Part shown: positions 24,825-34,606 of the stretch, piece by piece | Layout of the letters: each line of letters starts with the position of its first letter | Numbering within the stretch: the stretch's first letter is position 1 | NCBI RefSeq assembly: GCF_001447385.1 | Contig: NZ_LLWQ01000216.1 | Location: forward strand, 1 to 43,490 | Direction: 5' to 3' | From: Paracoccus sp. MKU1 | GTDB taxonomy: Bacteria; Pseudomonadota; Alphaproteobacteria; Rhodobacterales; Rhodobacteraceae | Length of the DNA stretch: 43,490 nucleotides | Notes under the pieces: generated by a model | Seen by the model: only the letters and a program-made list of their open reading frames with translations | What the model was told of the DNA's origin: nothing | Database searches by the model: none | Program-made: the position numbers and the translations under genes

Positions 24825-25384
24825 GGTCGTTCTCCGTCACTTGCATTGGACCGGCAGGATCGGAACGGCCTTGCGGCCGCTCTCCGCGTCCCGGCTGCCG
24901 GTTCGGCCGGGGCGCAAGTCATAAGACTCAGAGGCCGCGCGGCGCCGCGCCAGGCGCCGGCCGGCCAACGGCACGGGCATGGGGCCCGAGGGCGCATTCG
25001 GAACGATCAGGGCCATGTCCGGCATCCTTCACCTCTGTATGGCGGGATTACGCCCCGGGTCGGCGGATTATTCCGGCGCCATGCGAAAAATTTGTGGCGG
25101 AATGAAAAAAAACGGAGAGAGCCGCTCTTTTCAATTGATAATAAAGGATTTTATTGGATCGAGAGGGCCGGCCCATCGAACGGGCGGCTTGCCGCTCGGA
25201 TCCGGGGCGGCGGGGCGGGTCTATTCCCCGGAAAGCCCACGCAGGGCCCGGGCCTCGTCCGCTGGCGTCAGCGGCTCGCCCGCGCCCAGGGCGGAACCTC
25301 CGGTTGGAAAAATTGACGCTGGCGGGGAATAATAGAATGTGTGGGGCGTAGAATGTCCAGAAACCGGCGAGTGGAGGAAAGGCA
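24825..25384. other. 560-base non-coding stretch with an AT-rich core
   Basis: The gap between the leftward RTX gene and the rightward protease gene. Bases 25080-25165 are strikingly AT-rich for this window (GAAAAAATT, TGAAAAAAAACGG, TTGATAATAAAGG) and are the most likely place for promoters in both directions. I cannot fix -35/-10 pairs. Short frames here have no convincing ribosome-binding site or protein character. I see no RNA gene. Confidence 0.5.
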
Positions 25385-26653
25385 ATGCCGCGCCTGCTGC
25401 TGTTCATGACCGTGCTGGCCGCCATGTTGCTGGCCGATCTGCGCCCCGGGGCCGACTGGCCGGCCCCCGCCGCCGCCTGGGCGGATGACGACGATGATGA
25501 TGATGACGACGACGATGATGACGCCCCGCGCCGCCGCCGGGCACCGCCGCCAGCCCAGCCGCGGGCCCAGGCCGCACCCCTGCCGCAGCGCGCCCCGGAC
25601 GAGGTGATCGCGCGCGGCCTGACGCCCGCCGATCTGGCGCAGTTGCAGGAGATCGGCTTCGAACTGCTGCACGAGACCCGGTTGAGCGCGGGCGAGCCGA
25701 TGCACCGGCTGCGCAAGCCCGCCGCCATGCCGCTGGAGCAGGCGCGGGAGACGGTGCGCGGCATGGGCTCGGCCACGGCCGCCGATTTCAACCATTACTA
25801 TCGGCCGGGCCAGGCGGGGGCGTGCCGGGGCAGCGACTGCCCCGCACGGCAGATGATCGCCTGGCCGGCGCATGGCGCGGGCTGCGGCACCCCGCCGCTG
25901 ATCGGCATGGTGGATACCGGGCTGAACATCCGGCACGAGGGGCTGGAGGGGGCGCGGATCAGCCTGCACCGCATCGCCTCGGACAGCGACGCCCCGGATT
26001 CGGACAAGCTGCACGGCACGGCGGTGGCGGCGCTGCTGGTCGGGCGCGCCGACAGCCGCACGCCGGGGCTGGTGCCGCAGGCGCCGCTGATCGCCGTCGA
26101 TGCCTTTCACAAGCGGCGCGAGGACGAGCGCGCCGATGCCTTCGCGCTGGTCGAGGCGCTGGACTATCTGGCCGCGCAGCAGGTGCGGATCGTGAACCTG
26201 TCGCTGGCCGGCCCGCCCAACCAGGCGCTGGCCGGGCAGATCCGGCGCATGGACCAGGCCGGGATCGTGCTGGTCGCGGCGGCGGGCAATGGCGGACCGG
26301 CGGCGAAGCCGGCCTTTCCGGCCGCCTATCCGCAGGTGATCGCCGTCACCGCCGTCGATCGCCGCGCGCAGGTCTATCGCCGGGCGAACCGGGGCGAGCA
26401 TATCGACCTGGCCGCGCCGGGGGTGGATGTCTGGACCGCCGCCTCGATCCGCGGGGCGCGGACCAAGACCGGCACCTCCTTCGCGACCCCCTTCGTCACC
26501 GCGGCGGCGGCGCTGCTGATGCAGAGGGAGCCGGGGCTGACCCCCGCCGAGGTGCGCGCCCGGCTGCTGTCGAGCGCGCGCGACCTGGGCAAGGCCGGCC
26601 ATGACGAGGTCTTCGGCCACGGCTTGCTCAGCCCGCCCGATCCTTGCCCCTAG
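25385..26653 (+). CDS. Exported subtilisin-like (S8) serine protease with poly-Asp tract
   Basis: 422 residues. An N-terminal signal segment (about 1-33) is followed at once by 13 consecutive aspartates (34-46) and a basic, Pro-rich linker. The S8 catalytic triad is complete: Asp177 in MVDTG, His210 in LHGTAVA and Ser365 in GTSFATP, with the oxyanion region AAAGNGG. The region 60-150 before the domain may be an inhibitor-like propeptide. AGGAAAGG precedes the ATG. The Asp run is coded by a GAC/GAT triplet tract. Probably a periplasmic or secreted protease; its target is unknown. Confidence 0.9.
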   Translation: MPRLLLFMTVLAAMLLADLRPGADWPAPAAAWADDDDDDDDDDDDDAPRRRRAPPPAQPRAQAAPLPQRAPDEVIARGLTPADLAQLQEIGFELLHETRLSAGEPMHRLRKPAAMPLEQARETVRGMGSATAADFNHYYRPGQAGACRGSDCPARQMIAWPAHGAGCGTPPLIGMVDTGLNIRHEGLEGARISLHRIASDSDAPDSDKLHGTAVAALLVGRADSRTPGLVPQAPLIAVDAFHKRREDERADAFALVEALDYLAAQQVRIVNLSLAGPPNQALAGQIRRMDQAGIVLVAAAGNGGPAAKPAFPAAYPQVIAVTAVDRRAQVYRRANRGEHIDLAAPGVDVWTAASIRGARTKTGTSFATPFVTAAAALLMQREPGLTPAEVRARLLSSARDLGKAGHDEVFGHGLLSPPDPCP

Positions 26654-26670
26654 CGCAGGCGGCAGGCGAT

Positions 26671-26708
26671 CCGGCGGGCAAGGCGGTCACGGTGCAACTG
26701 CCCGCCGG
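26671..26708. terminator. Inverted repeat between convergent protease and racemase genes
   Basis: CCGGCGGGCA at 26671-26680 and its exact complement TGCCCGCCGG at 26699-26708, with an 18-base loop. It lies in the 71-base gap between two convergent genes, fitting a bidirectional terminator, although there is no T run. Confidence 0.55.
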
Positions 26709-26724
26709 AACGGTGGCTTGCCGC

Positions 26725-27447
26725 TCAGAGCGCCAGCGGAAAACCCGTGACGCGCTTGGGGCGCGGCGGGGCATAGGTGCGCACCTTCGAGGTCTTCAGC
26801 CCCAGCCGGACCAGCGATTCGGCGATGGTGACCGCCGAGGCCACGCCATCGACCACCGGCACGCCGGTCCGCTCGCGCACCTTGGCCTCCAGTTCGGCCA
26901 TGCCGCCGCAGCCGAGGCAGATCACCTCGGCATGGTCGCGCTCGACGGCGGCGGCGGCCTGTTCGACGATGGCCTCGACCGCGCGCTCGGGCTGGGTCTC
27001 AAGCTCCAGAACCGCCATGCCGCTGGCCCGGACCGAGGCGCAGCGGGCGTCCAGCCCGGCCAGCTTCAGCCGGTCCTCGATCATCGGCACGGCCCGGTCG
27101 AGCGTGGTCACGACCGAATATTTGTGCCCCAGGAACATGGCGGTCGAGGCGGCGGCCTCGGTGATGTCCACCACCGGCACCTCCAGAAGCTCCTGCAACC
27201 CCTCGCGGCCATGCTCGCCATAGCCGGCCTGGATCACCGCGTCGAAGGGCTGGTCGTAGCGCATGACCGCATCCATGACGCCGACGGCGGCAAGGTAGCT
27301 CTCGAAGTTGCCCTCGACCGATTCCGCGCCGAAGCGCGGGGTCAGGGCGACGATCTCGGTTCCCGGCGCGGCGGCCTTCCGGGCCTGGACGCCGATGCCG
27401 TGGGTCATCGTCTCGGTCGTGTTCACGTTCACAACAAGGATACGCAT
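26725..27447 (-). CDS. Asp/Glu/hydantoin racemase-family protein
   Basis: 240 residues of the Asp/Glu racemase superfamily (hydantoin/allantoin racemase branch), starting RILVVNVNTTETMT. The C-terminal catalytic cysteine is present (Cys180 in LGCGGM). At the place of the first catalytic cysteine the sequence reads QAGYGEHG (73-80), with no Cys. So either a one-cysteine mechanism or a different reaction, such as a lyase or isomerase, is likely. It follows an NCS1 permease gene by 18 bases, suggesting that it handles an imported hydantoin, allantoin or similar compound. Confidence 0.85.
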   Translation of the reverse strand: MRILVVNVNTTETMTHGIGVQARKAAAPGTEIVALTPRFGAESVEGNFESYLAAVGVMDAVMRYDQPFDAVIQAGYGEHGREGLQELLEVPVVDITEAAASTAMFLGHKYSVVTTLDRAVPMIEDRLKLAGLDARCASVRASGMAVLELETQPERAVEAIVEQAAAAVERDHAEVICLGCGGMAELEAKVRERTGVPVVDGVASAVTIAESLVRLGLKTSKVRTYAPPRPKRVTGFPLAL

Positions 27448-27465
27448 GTCTTCTCCGTCTCGGGA

Positions 27466-28983
27466 TCAGTGATTTGTGGCCACGGCGATGGCCTCGCCAT
27501 CCCGGTCGGCATAGGTCAGCCCCTTGGGCGCGATCAGCCAGTAGAACAGGGCGCCCAGCCCGGCGGCGATGAACCACGAGAACTGCGACAGCGCATGCAG
27601 TGCCGGCAGGAAGGCGAACATCAGCGAGATCGCGGCCGAAGGGATCAGCGCCTTGATCGCCGCCGGGTTGATGCCGTTGACATAGTGATAGGGGCCGGCC
27701 GTATCGTCGCTGTAAAGCGCCGGCACGTCCACATGCTGTTTGCGGATCAGCCAATAGTCGGCCATCACGATCCCGAACAGCGGCCCGAGGAAAGCGCCGA
27801 GGCCGCCCAGGAAATAGACGATCACGATGGGCGAGTTGTAGAGGTTCCAGGGCAGGATCACGAAGCCGATGACGGCGCTGACCACGGCGGCGCGGCGGAA
27901 GTTCAGGTGCCGCGGCAGCAGGTTCGCCAGCGCGAAGGCGGGGGCGACGAAATTCGCCATCAGGTTCACCGCGATGGTCAGGATCAGCAGCGACAGGCTG
28001 GCCAGGATCAGCAGCGGCGTGTTCGGGATCTTCTGCACCACGTCGGTCGGGCTCTGGATCAGCGTGCCGTCGATCACCAGTTGCCCGCCGGTCAGGATCA
28101 CCACGATCATGCCGAAGATCAGCATGTTGATCGGGATGCCCCAGAAATTGCCCATGACCACCGCCCGGCGCGAGACCGCGCCCCGGGTGAAGTCGCAGAA
28201 ATTCAGCACGAACGTGCCGTAGATCGCCACCCAGAGCGAAGCGCCGCCCAGGATCTGCGCCCACATCGCGCCGCCGGTCAGCGGGTTCGGCGGCGACCAG
28301 CGCAGCGCCCCGCCCGAGCTGTAGAGCACCCAGCCCGCCAGCGCGACGAAGGTGACGAGGATGATCGGGCCGGCGAAGGCTTCGTATTTGCGGATGCTCT
28401 CCATGCCGTAGCAGGCGATGATGACCTGGACGACCCACAGGATGCTGAAGCTGATCCAGCCCAGCACCGACAGGCCCAGCAGCATCTGCTGCGACAGCGG
28501 CGCCAGGCTGGGGATCAGCGCGATCAGCAGCACGTCCAGCACCATCGAGGCCAGATAGGTCTGGATGCCGAACCAGACGATGGCGACGCCGCCCCGGATC
28601 AGCGCCGGGATCTGCGCGCCCCGGGTGCCGAAGCTGATGCGGCTCATCACCGGGAAGGGCACGCCGGTCTTGAGGCCCATGTAGCCGGACAGGTTCAGCA
28701 GGATGAACAGGAACAGCGCGCCGAAGCTCAGCGCGCCCAGGATCTGCCATGCCCCAAGGCCAAGCGCGAACAGCCCGATGGCAAAGGAGTAGTTGCCCAG
28801 GCTGTGCACGTCATTGGCCCAGAGGGCGAAGATGTTGTAGGTGCTCCAGGTCCGACCCTCTTTCTTGGTGGGCGCAAGGTCCTGATTGTAAAGCCCGGGC
28901 GAAACCCCGGGCGGAATGGTTTCGTGCAGGGCGACGCCTTGCAGGTGCTCGTGGCCGGTCTCGGCGGTCTTGAGGCTGGTCAC
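27466..28983 (-). CDS. NCS1-family nucleobase/hydantoin/allantoin transporter
   Basis: Inner-membrane proton or sodium symporter of about 505 residues with 12 hydrophobic segments. NCS1 signatures: the N-terminal NQDLAPTKKEGRTWSTYNIFALW region, GVPFPVMSRISFG in the third helix, and NFCDFTRGA in the middle. I chose GTG at 28983 (VTSLKTAE) because GGGGAGGGG sits just before it and no in-frame ATG is better placed. It is first in a two-gene leftward operon with the racemase-like gene. The substrate (hydantoin, allantoin or a pyrimidine) is inferred from the partner. Confidence 0.88.
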   Translation of the reverse strand: MTSLKTAETGHEHLQGVALHETIPPGVSPGLYNQDLAPTKKEGRTWSTYNIFALWANDVHSLGNYSFAIGLFALGLGAWQILGALSFGALFLFILLNLSGYMGLKTGVPFPVMSRISFGTRGAQIPALIRGGVAIVWFGIQTYLASMVLDVLLIALIPSLAPLSQQMLLGLSVLGWISFSILWVVQVIIACYGMESIRKYEAFAGPIILVTFVALAGWVLYSSGGALRWSPPNPLTGGAMWAQILGGASLWVAIYGTFVLNFCDFTRGAVSRRAVVMGNFWGIPINMLIFGMIVVILTGGQLVIDGTLIQSPTDVVQKIPNTPLLILASLSLLILTIAVNLMANFVAPAFALANLLPRHLNFRRAAVVSAVIGFVILPWNLYNSPIVIVYFLGGLGAFLGPLFGIVMADYWLIRKQHVDVPALYSDDTAGPYHYVNGINPAAIKALIPSAAISLMFAFLPALHALSQFSWFIAAGLGALFYWLIAPKGLTYADRDGEAIAVATNH

Positions 28984-29346
28984 AGCATCCCCTCCCCGTT
29001 CGCATGCAGGCCCGACCCCTTGCGCGACCGGGTCGAATGGCCGATGACGGCGCCGGCGGGATGAGGCTGCGTCCTTGCCGCCCGCAGCGGGCGCGAAATC
29101 CCTGTCGCGGGGCGCGTCGCAAGGCGACGGCCCCCAGCCGTAAGTGATGCCATGGTTACCTCCCGTTTCCTCTGGCAGCCGGCGCTGTCCCGGCACGGCA
29201 AGCCGAAGCCTGGGCTTGCAGATAAAATGTTAGATGATATCTTTACTGAGCGTCTATTTAGTATGTTAGATATCACCTTATAGGAATTCTTTAAAATTCC
29301 CTCTTGGAATCATGACAGACTGACGGTGCCGGAGGGGGGAAGACGG
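28984..29346. promoter_or_regulatory. Divergent control region of NCS1 operon and GntR gene
   Basis: No gene is seen in this 363-base stretch. The part from 29215 to 29310 is AT-rich and holds a direct repeat ATGTTAGAT (29227-29235 and 29263-29271, 36 bases apart), each followed by a GATATC-like stretch. It also holds a dyad GGAATT-CTTTAA-AATTCC at 29283-29300. These are likely operators for the adjacent GntR regulator and contain the promoters for both directions. Confidence 0.55.
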
Positions 29347-30009
29347 ATGGACGACATGCTGAACACGCGGGCGCAGGCCGCATTGACCCAGGCGCTGCGG
29401 CAGGGAGAGTTGCGCGCGGGCCAGTTCCTGTCGATGCCCCAGCTTGTCGATATCCTCAAGCTGCCGCTGGCGGCGGTGCGCGAAGCCGCGCGCCATGCCA
29501 GCAGTTCGGGCTGGCTGGAGATCATCCCCAAGCGCGGGGTGCAGATCCTCGAGGCGCGGCCCGAAGTGATCCGCGACAGCCTGGACCTGCGCATGGTGCT
29601 GGACCAGGAAGGGGCGCGGCGCAGGATATCGAACGACGCGCGGCTGGAATCGCTGCCCGCCCTGCGTCAGGCGCATGAGCAGATGCTGGCCGCCGCGCGC
29701 GGTGCGCCGGCGCCCGAGCTTTCGCCGCGGGCCATCAAGGTCGATCTGTCGCTGCACGACTTTCTGGCGGAGGGGCTGGACAATCCGCTGCTGCGCGCCA
29801 GCTACGACGCCAACCGCATCCGCATCGCCATCATCCAGCGCGCCCGGCCCTTCGTGCAGGAGCGGATCCGCTCGGCGATGGAGGAGCATCTGGCGATCAT
29901 CGATGCGCTGGAGCGCCGCGACGCGCCGGGCGCGGTCGAGGCCGTCGCCCATCATTGCGAACGCACCCAGCATTGGTGGGGCGTGACGGCCTGGCACCGG
30001 GCCGGCTGA
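29347..30009 (+). CDS. GntR-family regulator (FCD type)
   Basis: 220 residues. The N-terminal half is a winged helix (AALTQALRQGELRAGQFLSMPQLVDIL through GWLEIIPKRGVQIL); the C-terminal half is a helical FCD-like effector domain (LRMVLDQEGARRR, EEHLAIIDALERRDA, AVAHHCERT). The ATG at 29347 follows GGAGGGGGGAAG. Divergent from the NCS1-racemase operon, which it probably controls. The helix-turn-helix is less canonical than in the matC-linked regulator (PLAAVREAARHASSSG in place of TPIREALHQLEASG). Confidence 0.85.
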   Translation: MDDMLNTRAQAALTQALRQGELRAGQFLSMPQLVDILKLPLAAVREAARHASSSGWLEIIPKRGVQILEARPEVIRDSLDLRMVLDQEGARRRISNDARLESLPALRQAHEQMLAAARGAPAPELSPRAIKVDLSLHDFLAEGLDNPLLRASYDANRIRIAIIQRARPFVQERIRSAMEEHLAIIDALERRDAPGAVEAVAHHCERTQHWWGVTAWHRAG

Positions 30010-30217
30010 CCGGGCCGAGGACACCGGCTTGCCGGGCCCGCGCGGAACCGCCGGCTGCCGTTGGCGCCGCCCGAGGCGCCGGCTCGGATTGCGCCTCATC
30101 GCCGGCCGGCTTGTGAAAAGTGACATGGATCTGTCTTGACCGTGGGCTATCTTTCTTGCGCATCGCGTTCATGATGGGCGGGTGCCGCGCACCGAAGCGT
30201 CGCAACGGAAGGTCGAG

Positions 30218-31696
30218 ATGCCGCAACAGAAAACCCTTGTCTCCGCGCCGGAACTGCCGCTGGACATCGCGCCCGAGGCGGCCGGGATGCTGCGCGGCTC
30301 GGATCTGCTGCCGGGCGAGCCGAAGGCCCTGCCTGTCCATGCGACCTATTTCGACACGCCGGCCCGGGATCTGGCCGCGGCCGGATTCACGCTGAGCCTG
30401 ACCGAGGGCGAGGACGAAGGCGAACGCATCCAGACCATCAGCGCCACCGGCCCCACCGCCGATCTGTTCGTGCTGCCCGAATGGCGGCAGGCCGTCGCGG
30501 GCGACAGGCCGGTCCTGGACGACCGCACGCCGGTCCCGGCGCTGCTGGGGGCGAAGATCGCGGAAATCGGTCCGCTGTTCGGCCTGAACGTCCGGCGGCA
30601 GGTCTGGAGCCTGTCCTGGCAGGGCGCCGCCATCGACCTGGTGCTCGACCAGGGCGAGGTGGCGGCCGCCGACCGCCGCGCGGCTCGCTGCGAGATCCGG
30701 CTGCTGCTGCGCGACGGCCCGCCCGCGACGCTCTACGCGCTGGCGCGGCGGCTGGACGAGATCGTGCCGCTGCGCCTTGGCATCCTGACCGAGGCCAAGC
30801 ACGGCTTCCGCCTGCTGGGGCCGCTGCTGCACATGCACAAGGCGGCGCCGGTCGCCTTGCGCCGCGACATGACGGCGGCGGAAGGCTTTCGCCTGATCGG
30901 CGCCGCCTGCCTGCGGCAGTTCCGGCTCAACGAGCCGCTGATCGATCCCGGCAATCCCGAAGCCGTGCATCAGGCGCGGGTGGCGCTGCGCCGGCTGCGC
31001 TCGGCCTTTGCCATCTTCAAGCCGATGCTTCAGGACGACCTGGCCGACCGGCTGAAACAGGAGAGCCGCTGGCTGGCCGGCATGCTGGGCGAGGCGCGCG
31101 ACCTGGACGTGCTGCGCCTGCGCTGCCGGTCCGACGCGCTGCGCGCCCGGCTGGAGCCGACCCGGATGGCGGCCTATGCCCAGTCCCGCACGGCACTGGC
31201 CTCGCGCCGGGCGCGTCTGCTGATGCTCGATCTGGCGGAATATCTTGCCATCGGTCCCTGGACCACCCTGCCCTCGGGCGCCGAGATCCGCGACCTGCCG
31301 TTGCGGGAGTTTGCCGCCGGTGCCCTCGACCGTTTCCGCCGCAAGGTCAAGAAGGACGGCATCGACCTTGCCGATCTGGATGACGAGGCCCGGCACACCT
31401 TGCGCAAGGACGCCAAGAAGCTGCGCTATGCCGCGGAATTCTTTGCGCCGCTGTTCACCGAAAAGCGCCGCAAGCGCCGGGCCGCGCGTTTCCTTGCCGC
31501 GCTGGAGGCGTTGCAGGATCGCATGGGGGCGCTGAACGACCTGGCGACCGCGCCGGCGCTGATCGCGCGGCTGGGTCTTGCCGATGACCCCGAGGCGGCC
31601 GCGCTTCCGGGCACGGATCGTGACAAGCGCGCAGAGATCGACGCCGCCGCCGAGGCGCATGATGCCTTCGTCGATGCCAAGCGTTTCTGGCGCTAG
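30218..31696 (+). CDS. CYTH-CHAD domain protein with degenerate CYTH domain
   Basis: 492 residues. The N-terminal half (to about 210) has CYTH-like features such as ATYFDTPARDLAAAGFTLSL, and the C-terminal half is a His/Arg-rich CHAD domain (HQARVALRRLRSAFAIF, LRKDAKKLRYAAEFF, LQDRMGALNDL). CHAD domains bind polyphosphate. The ExExK metal/phosphate motif of active CYTH enzymes is missing: the N terminus reads QQKTLVSAPELPL. Triphosphatase activity is therefore doubtful. Start chosen at 30218, with AAGGTCGAG upstream; an in-frame GTG at 30182 is an alternative. Monocistronic; convergent with ald. Confidence 0.87.
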   Translation: MPQQKTLVSAPELPLDIAPEAAGMLRGSDLLPGEPKALPVHATYFDTPARDLAAAGFTLSLTEGEDEGERIQTISATGPTADLFVLPEWRQAVAGDRPVLDDRTPVPALLGAKIAEIGPLFGLNVRRQVWSLSWQGAAIDLVLDQGEVAAADRRAARCEIRLLLRDGPPATLYALARRLDEIVPLRLGILTEAKHGFRLLGPLLHMHKAAPVALRRDMTAAEGFRLIGAACLRQFRLNEPLIDPGNPEAVHQARVALRRLRSAFAIFKPMLQDDLADRLKQESRWLAGMLGEARDLDVLRLRCRSDALRARLEPTRMAAYAQSRTALASRRARLLMLDLAEYLAIGPWTTLPSGAEIRDLPLREFAAGALDRFRRKVKKDGIDLADLDDEARHTLRKDAKKLRYAAEFFAPLFTEKRRKRRAARFLAALEALQDRMGALNDLATAPALIARLGLADDPEAAALPGTDRDKRAEIDAAAEAHDAFVDAKRFWR

Positions 31697-31759
31697 CCGG
31701 GACGCCGCCAGCCGCGCCGTTCTCGCCCCCTGCCGACCCCGCCCGCGCTGACGCCGTGC

Positions 31760-32878
<1,119 letters not shown>

Positions 32879-33082
32879 GTCCTTCTCCTCCTGCCGGTTT
32901 CGGAGCTTCCGGCGCCAGCCTGACAATGCCGTTCCGCAAGGTGCCGCGAAACTGCCCTTGGCCAAACGGGCGCGGCGGAACAGGTTCCCTCCGGGCGACC
33001 AGAAGAATCGAAGATTCTGCCGCCGTCAAGAAGATCGGCGCAAGCATCCTCCCTTCCAGCCCTCCTGCCTTGCATCCATACG

Positions 33083-33096
33083 CATATTCGAATATG
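33083..33096. promoter_or_regulatory. Palindrome CATATTCGAATATG, candidate BigR/SqrR-type operator
   Basis: A perfect 14-base AT-rich palindrome 37 bases upstream of the Blh gene. Persulfide-sensing ArsR-family repressors (BigR, SqrR) bind AT-rich dyads with ATTC/GAAT half-sites in front of blh/pmp operons. No such repressor gene is next to this operon in the window, so it would act from elsewhere. Confidence 0.62.
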
Positions 33097-33133
33097 TAAC
33101 TTTCCCGTATTGCGGCAGCGAAGGAGGGAGCGG

Positions 33134-34012
33134 ATGACCCAGGCCCCGGAGGTGACAGGATTCTACGAGCCGCGGACCGGCTCGGTGCAATATGTGGCGG
33201 CCGATCCGGCGACCGGGCAATGCGCCATCATCGACCCGGTGCTGGACTATGACGAGAAATCCGGCGCCACCGCCACCATCGAGGCCGACCGCATCCTGGA
33301 TTTCGTCGCCGCGCGCAGCTACCAGGTGCAGTGGATCCTCGACACTCATCCCCATGCCGACCATTTTTCGGCCGCCGACTATCTCAAGCGCCGGACCGGC
33401 GCCGCCACGGCCATCGGCGAGAAGGTGGTCGAGGTGCAGAAACTGTGGAAGGATTTCTACAACTGGCCGGATTTCCCGGCCGACGGCTCGCAATGGGACA
33501 AGCTTTTCGCCGAGGGCGAAGGCTTCCAGGTCGGAAACATCCCGGCACGGGTGCTGTTTTCGCCGGGCCATACGCTGGCTTCGATCAGCTATGTGATCGG
33601 CGATGCGGCCTTCGTGCATGACACGCTGTTCATGCCCGACAGCGGCACGGCGCGGGCGGATTTCCCGGGCGGCGACGCGCATGTGCTGTGGCGCTCGATC
33701 CAGGAGATCCTGGCGCTGCCGGACGCGACGCGGCTCTTCACCGGGCACGACTATCGCCAGGGCGGGCGGGCGCCGGCCTGGGAATCGACCGTGGCCGAGC
33801 AGAAGGCCCGGAACAGCCACGTGGCGCAATATCGCACCGAGGCCGAATTCGTCGCGGCGCGCCAGGCGCGCGACCGCAGCCTGCCGATGCCGCGGCTGAT
33901 CCTGCATGCCTTGCAGGTCAACATCAATGCCGGCCGGCTGCCCGAACCGGAAGCGAACGGCCGGCGCTATTTGAAGATCCCGCTGGATCTGTTGCAGGCG
34001 CCCTGGGACTGA
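33134..34012 (+). CDS. Blh-type metallo-beta-lactamase-fold persulfide dioxygenase
   Basis: 292 residues, metallo-beta-lactamase fold. The metal motif THPHADH is at 71-77 with further ligands in [35 protein letters not shown] and FTGHDY. The [16 protein letters not shown] stretch and overall length match the Blh/ETHE1-like persulfide dioxygenases, which oxidise glutathione persulfide to sulfite. AAGGAGGGAG precedes the ATG. It leads an operon of YeeE-type proteins and a SulP transporter, as expected for sulfide detoxification. Confidence 0.9.
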   Translation: MTQAPEVTGFYEPRTGSVQYVAADPATGQCAIIDPVLDYDEKSGATATIEADRILDFVAARSYQVQWILDTHPHADHFSAADYLKRRTGAATAIGEKVVEVQKLWKDFYNWPDFPADGSQWDKLFAEGEGFQVGNIPARVLFSPGHTLASISYVIGDAAFVHDTLFMPDSGTARADFPGGDAHVLWRSIQEILALPDATRLFTGHDYRQGGRAPAWESTVAEQKARNSHVAQYRTEAEFVAARQARDRSLPMPRLILHALQVNINAGRLPEPEANGRRYLKIPLDLLQAPWD

Positions 34013-34033
34013 AGCCAAGGAGGAGGAGGAGAG

Positions 34034-34189
34034 ATGCAGATCGACATGGGCGGCGCCGTGCGGGCGCTGCGGCCGGATCTGGCTGGGCGGCCGCCGCTCG
34101 GGGCTCGGGCGGGGCTGGCCATGCGCGGCGACGGTCCGGAAACGGGCAGCCGAAAGAACCGGAACCAGGACGCCGGAGGCCGGGCATGA
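34034..34189 (+). CDS. Small ORF (51 codons), unknown
   Basis: An ATG at 34034 sits behind an excellent ribosome-binding site (AGGAGGAGGAGAG). It opens a 51-codon frame starting [19 protein letters not shown] and rich in Arg, Gly and Ala, with no membrane segment. Its TGA overlaps the ATG of the next gene (ATGA), which suggests translational coupling. It may be a real small protein, a leader peptide or only a device that delivers ribosomes to the YeeE gene. I know no homologue. Confidence 0.5.
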   Translation: MQIDMGGAVRALRPDLAGRPPLGARAGLAMRGDGPETGSRKNRNQDAGGRA

Positions 34190-34605
34190 CCGAGTTCACC
34201 CCTGTGCAATCGCTGCTGGGCGGCGGGCTGATCGGGCTGGCGGCGGTGCTGCTGATGGCGCTCCATGGCCGCATCGCCGGCATGACCGGGATCCTGGCCG
34301 GGGCCTTCGCGCCGGGCGGTGGCTGGCGGCTGGCCTTCCTGCTGGGCGCGGCGCTGGCGCCGCTGCTGCTGGTCCGGGCCGGCGGGGTCGAGATCGGCTT
34401 CGACAGCCCGGCGCCGCTGGGCTGGACGGCGCTCAGCGGGCTTCTGGTCGGGATCGGGGTCAGCTATGGCGGCGGCTGCACCTCGGGCCACGGGGTCTGC
34501 GGCCTGGCGCGGCTGTCGGCGCGGTCGCTGGTGGCGACGCTGAGCTTCATGCTGGTGACGGGCGCGACGGTCTATGTCACGCGCCACCTTATGGGAGGGC
34601 TCTGA
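34186..34605 (+). CDS. YeeE/YedE-type membrane protein (PmpA-like)
   Basis: 139 residues with four hydrophobic segments. The signature [17 protein letters not shown] is the cysteine motif of YeeE/YedE proteins, which take up or move thiosulfate-type sulfur. This is a half-length version that works with the next gene: PmpA and PmpB each supply half of the channel. It is coupled to the small ORF by ATGA and is followed one base later by pmpB. Confidence 0.92.
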   Translation: MTEFTPVQSLLGGGLIGLAAVLLMALHGRIAGMTGILAGAFAPGGGWRLAFLLGAALAPLLLVRAGGVEIGFDSPAPLGWTALSGLLVGIGVSYGGGCTSGHGVCGLARLSARSLVATLSFMLVTGATVYVTRHLMGGL

Positions 34606-34606
34606 G

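Noticed and set aside
24979..25332. 117-codon rightward frame in the RTX-protease gap.
   Set aside because: No ribosome-binding site at the start, no domain, and the protein character changes between the AT-rich and GC-rich parts.
26644..29064. A rightward 806-codon open frame.
   Set aside because: His/Asp/Gln-rich nonsense composition with no domain; it is the complement of the racemase and NCS1 transporter genes.
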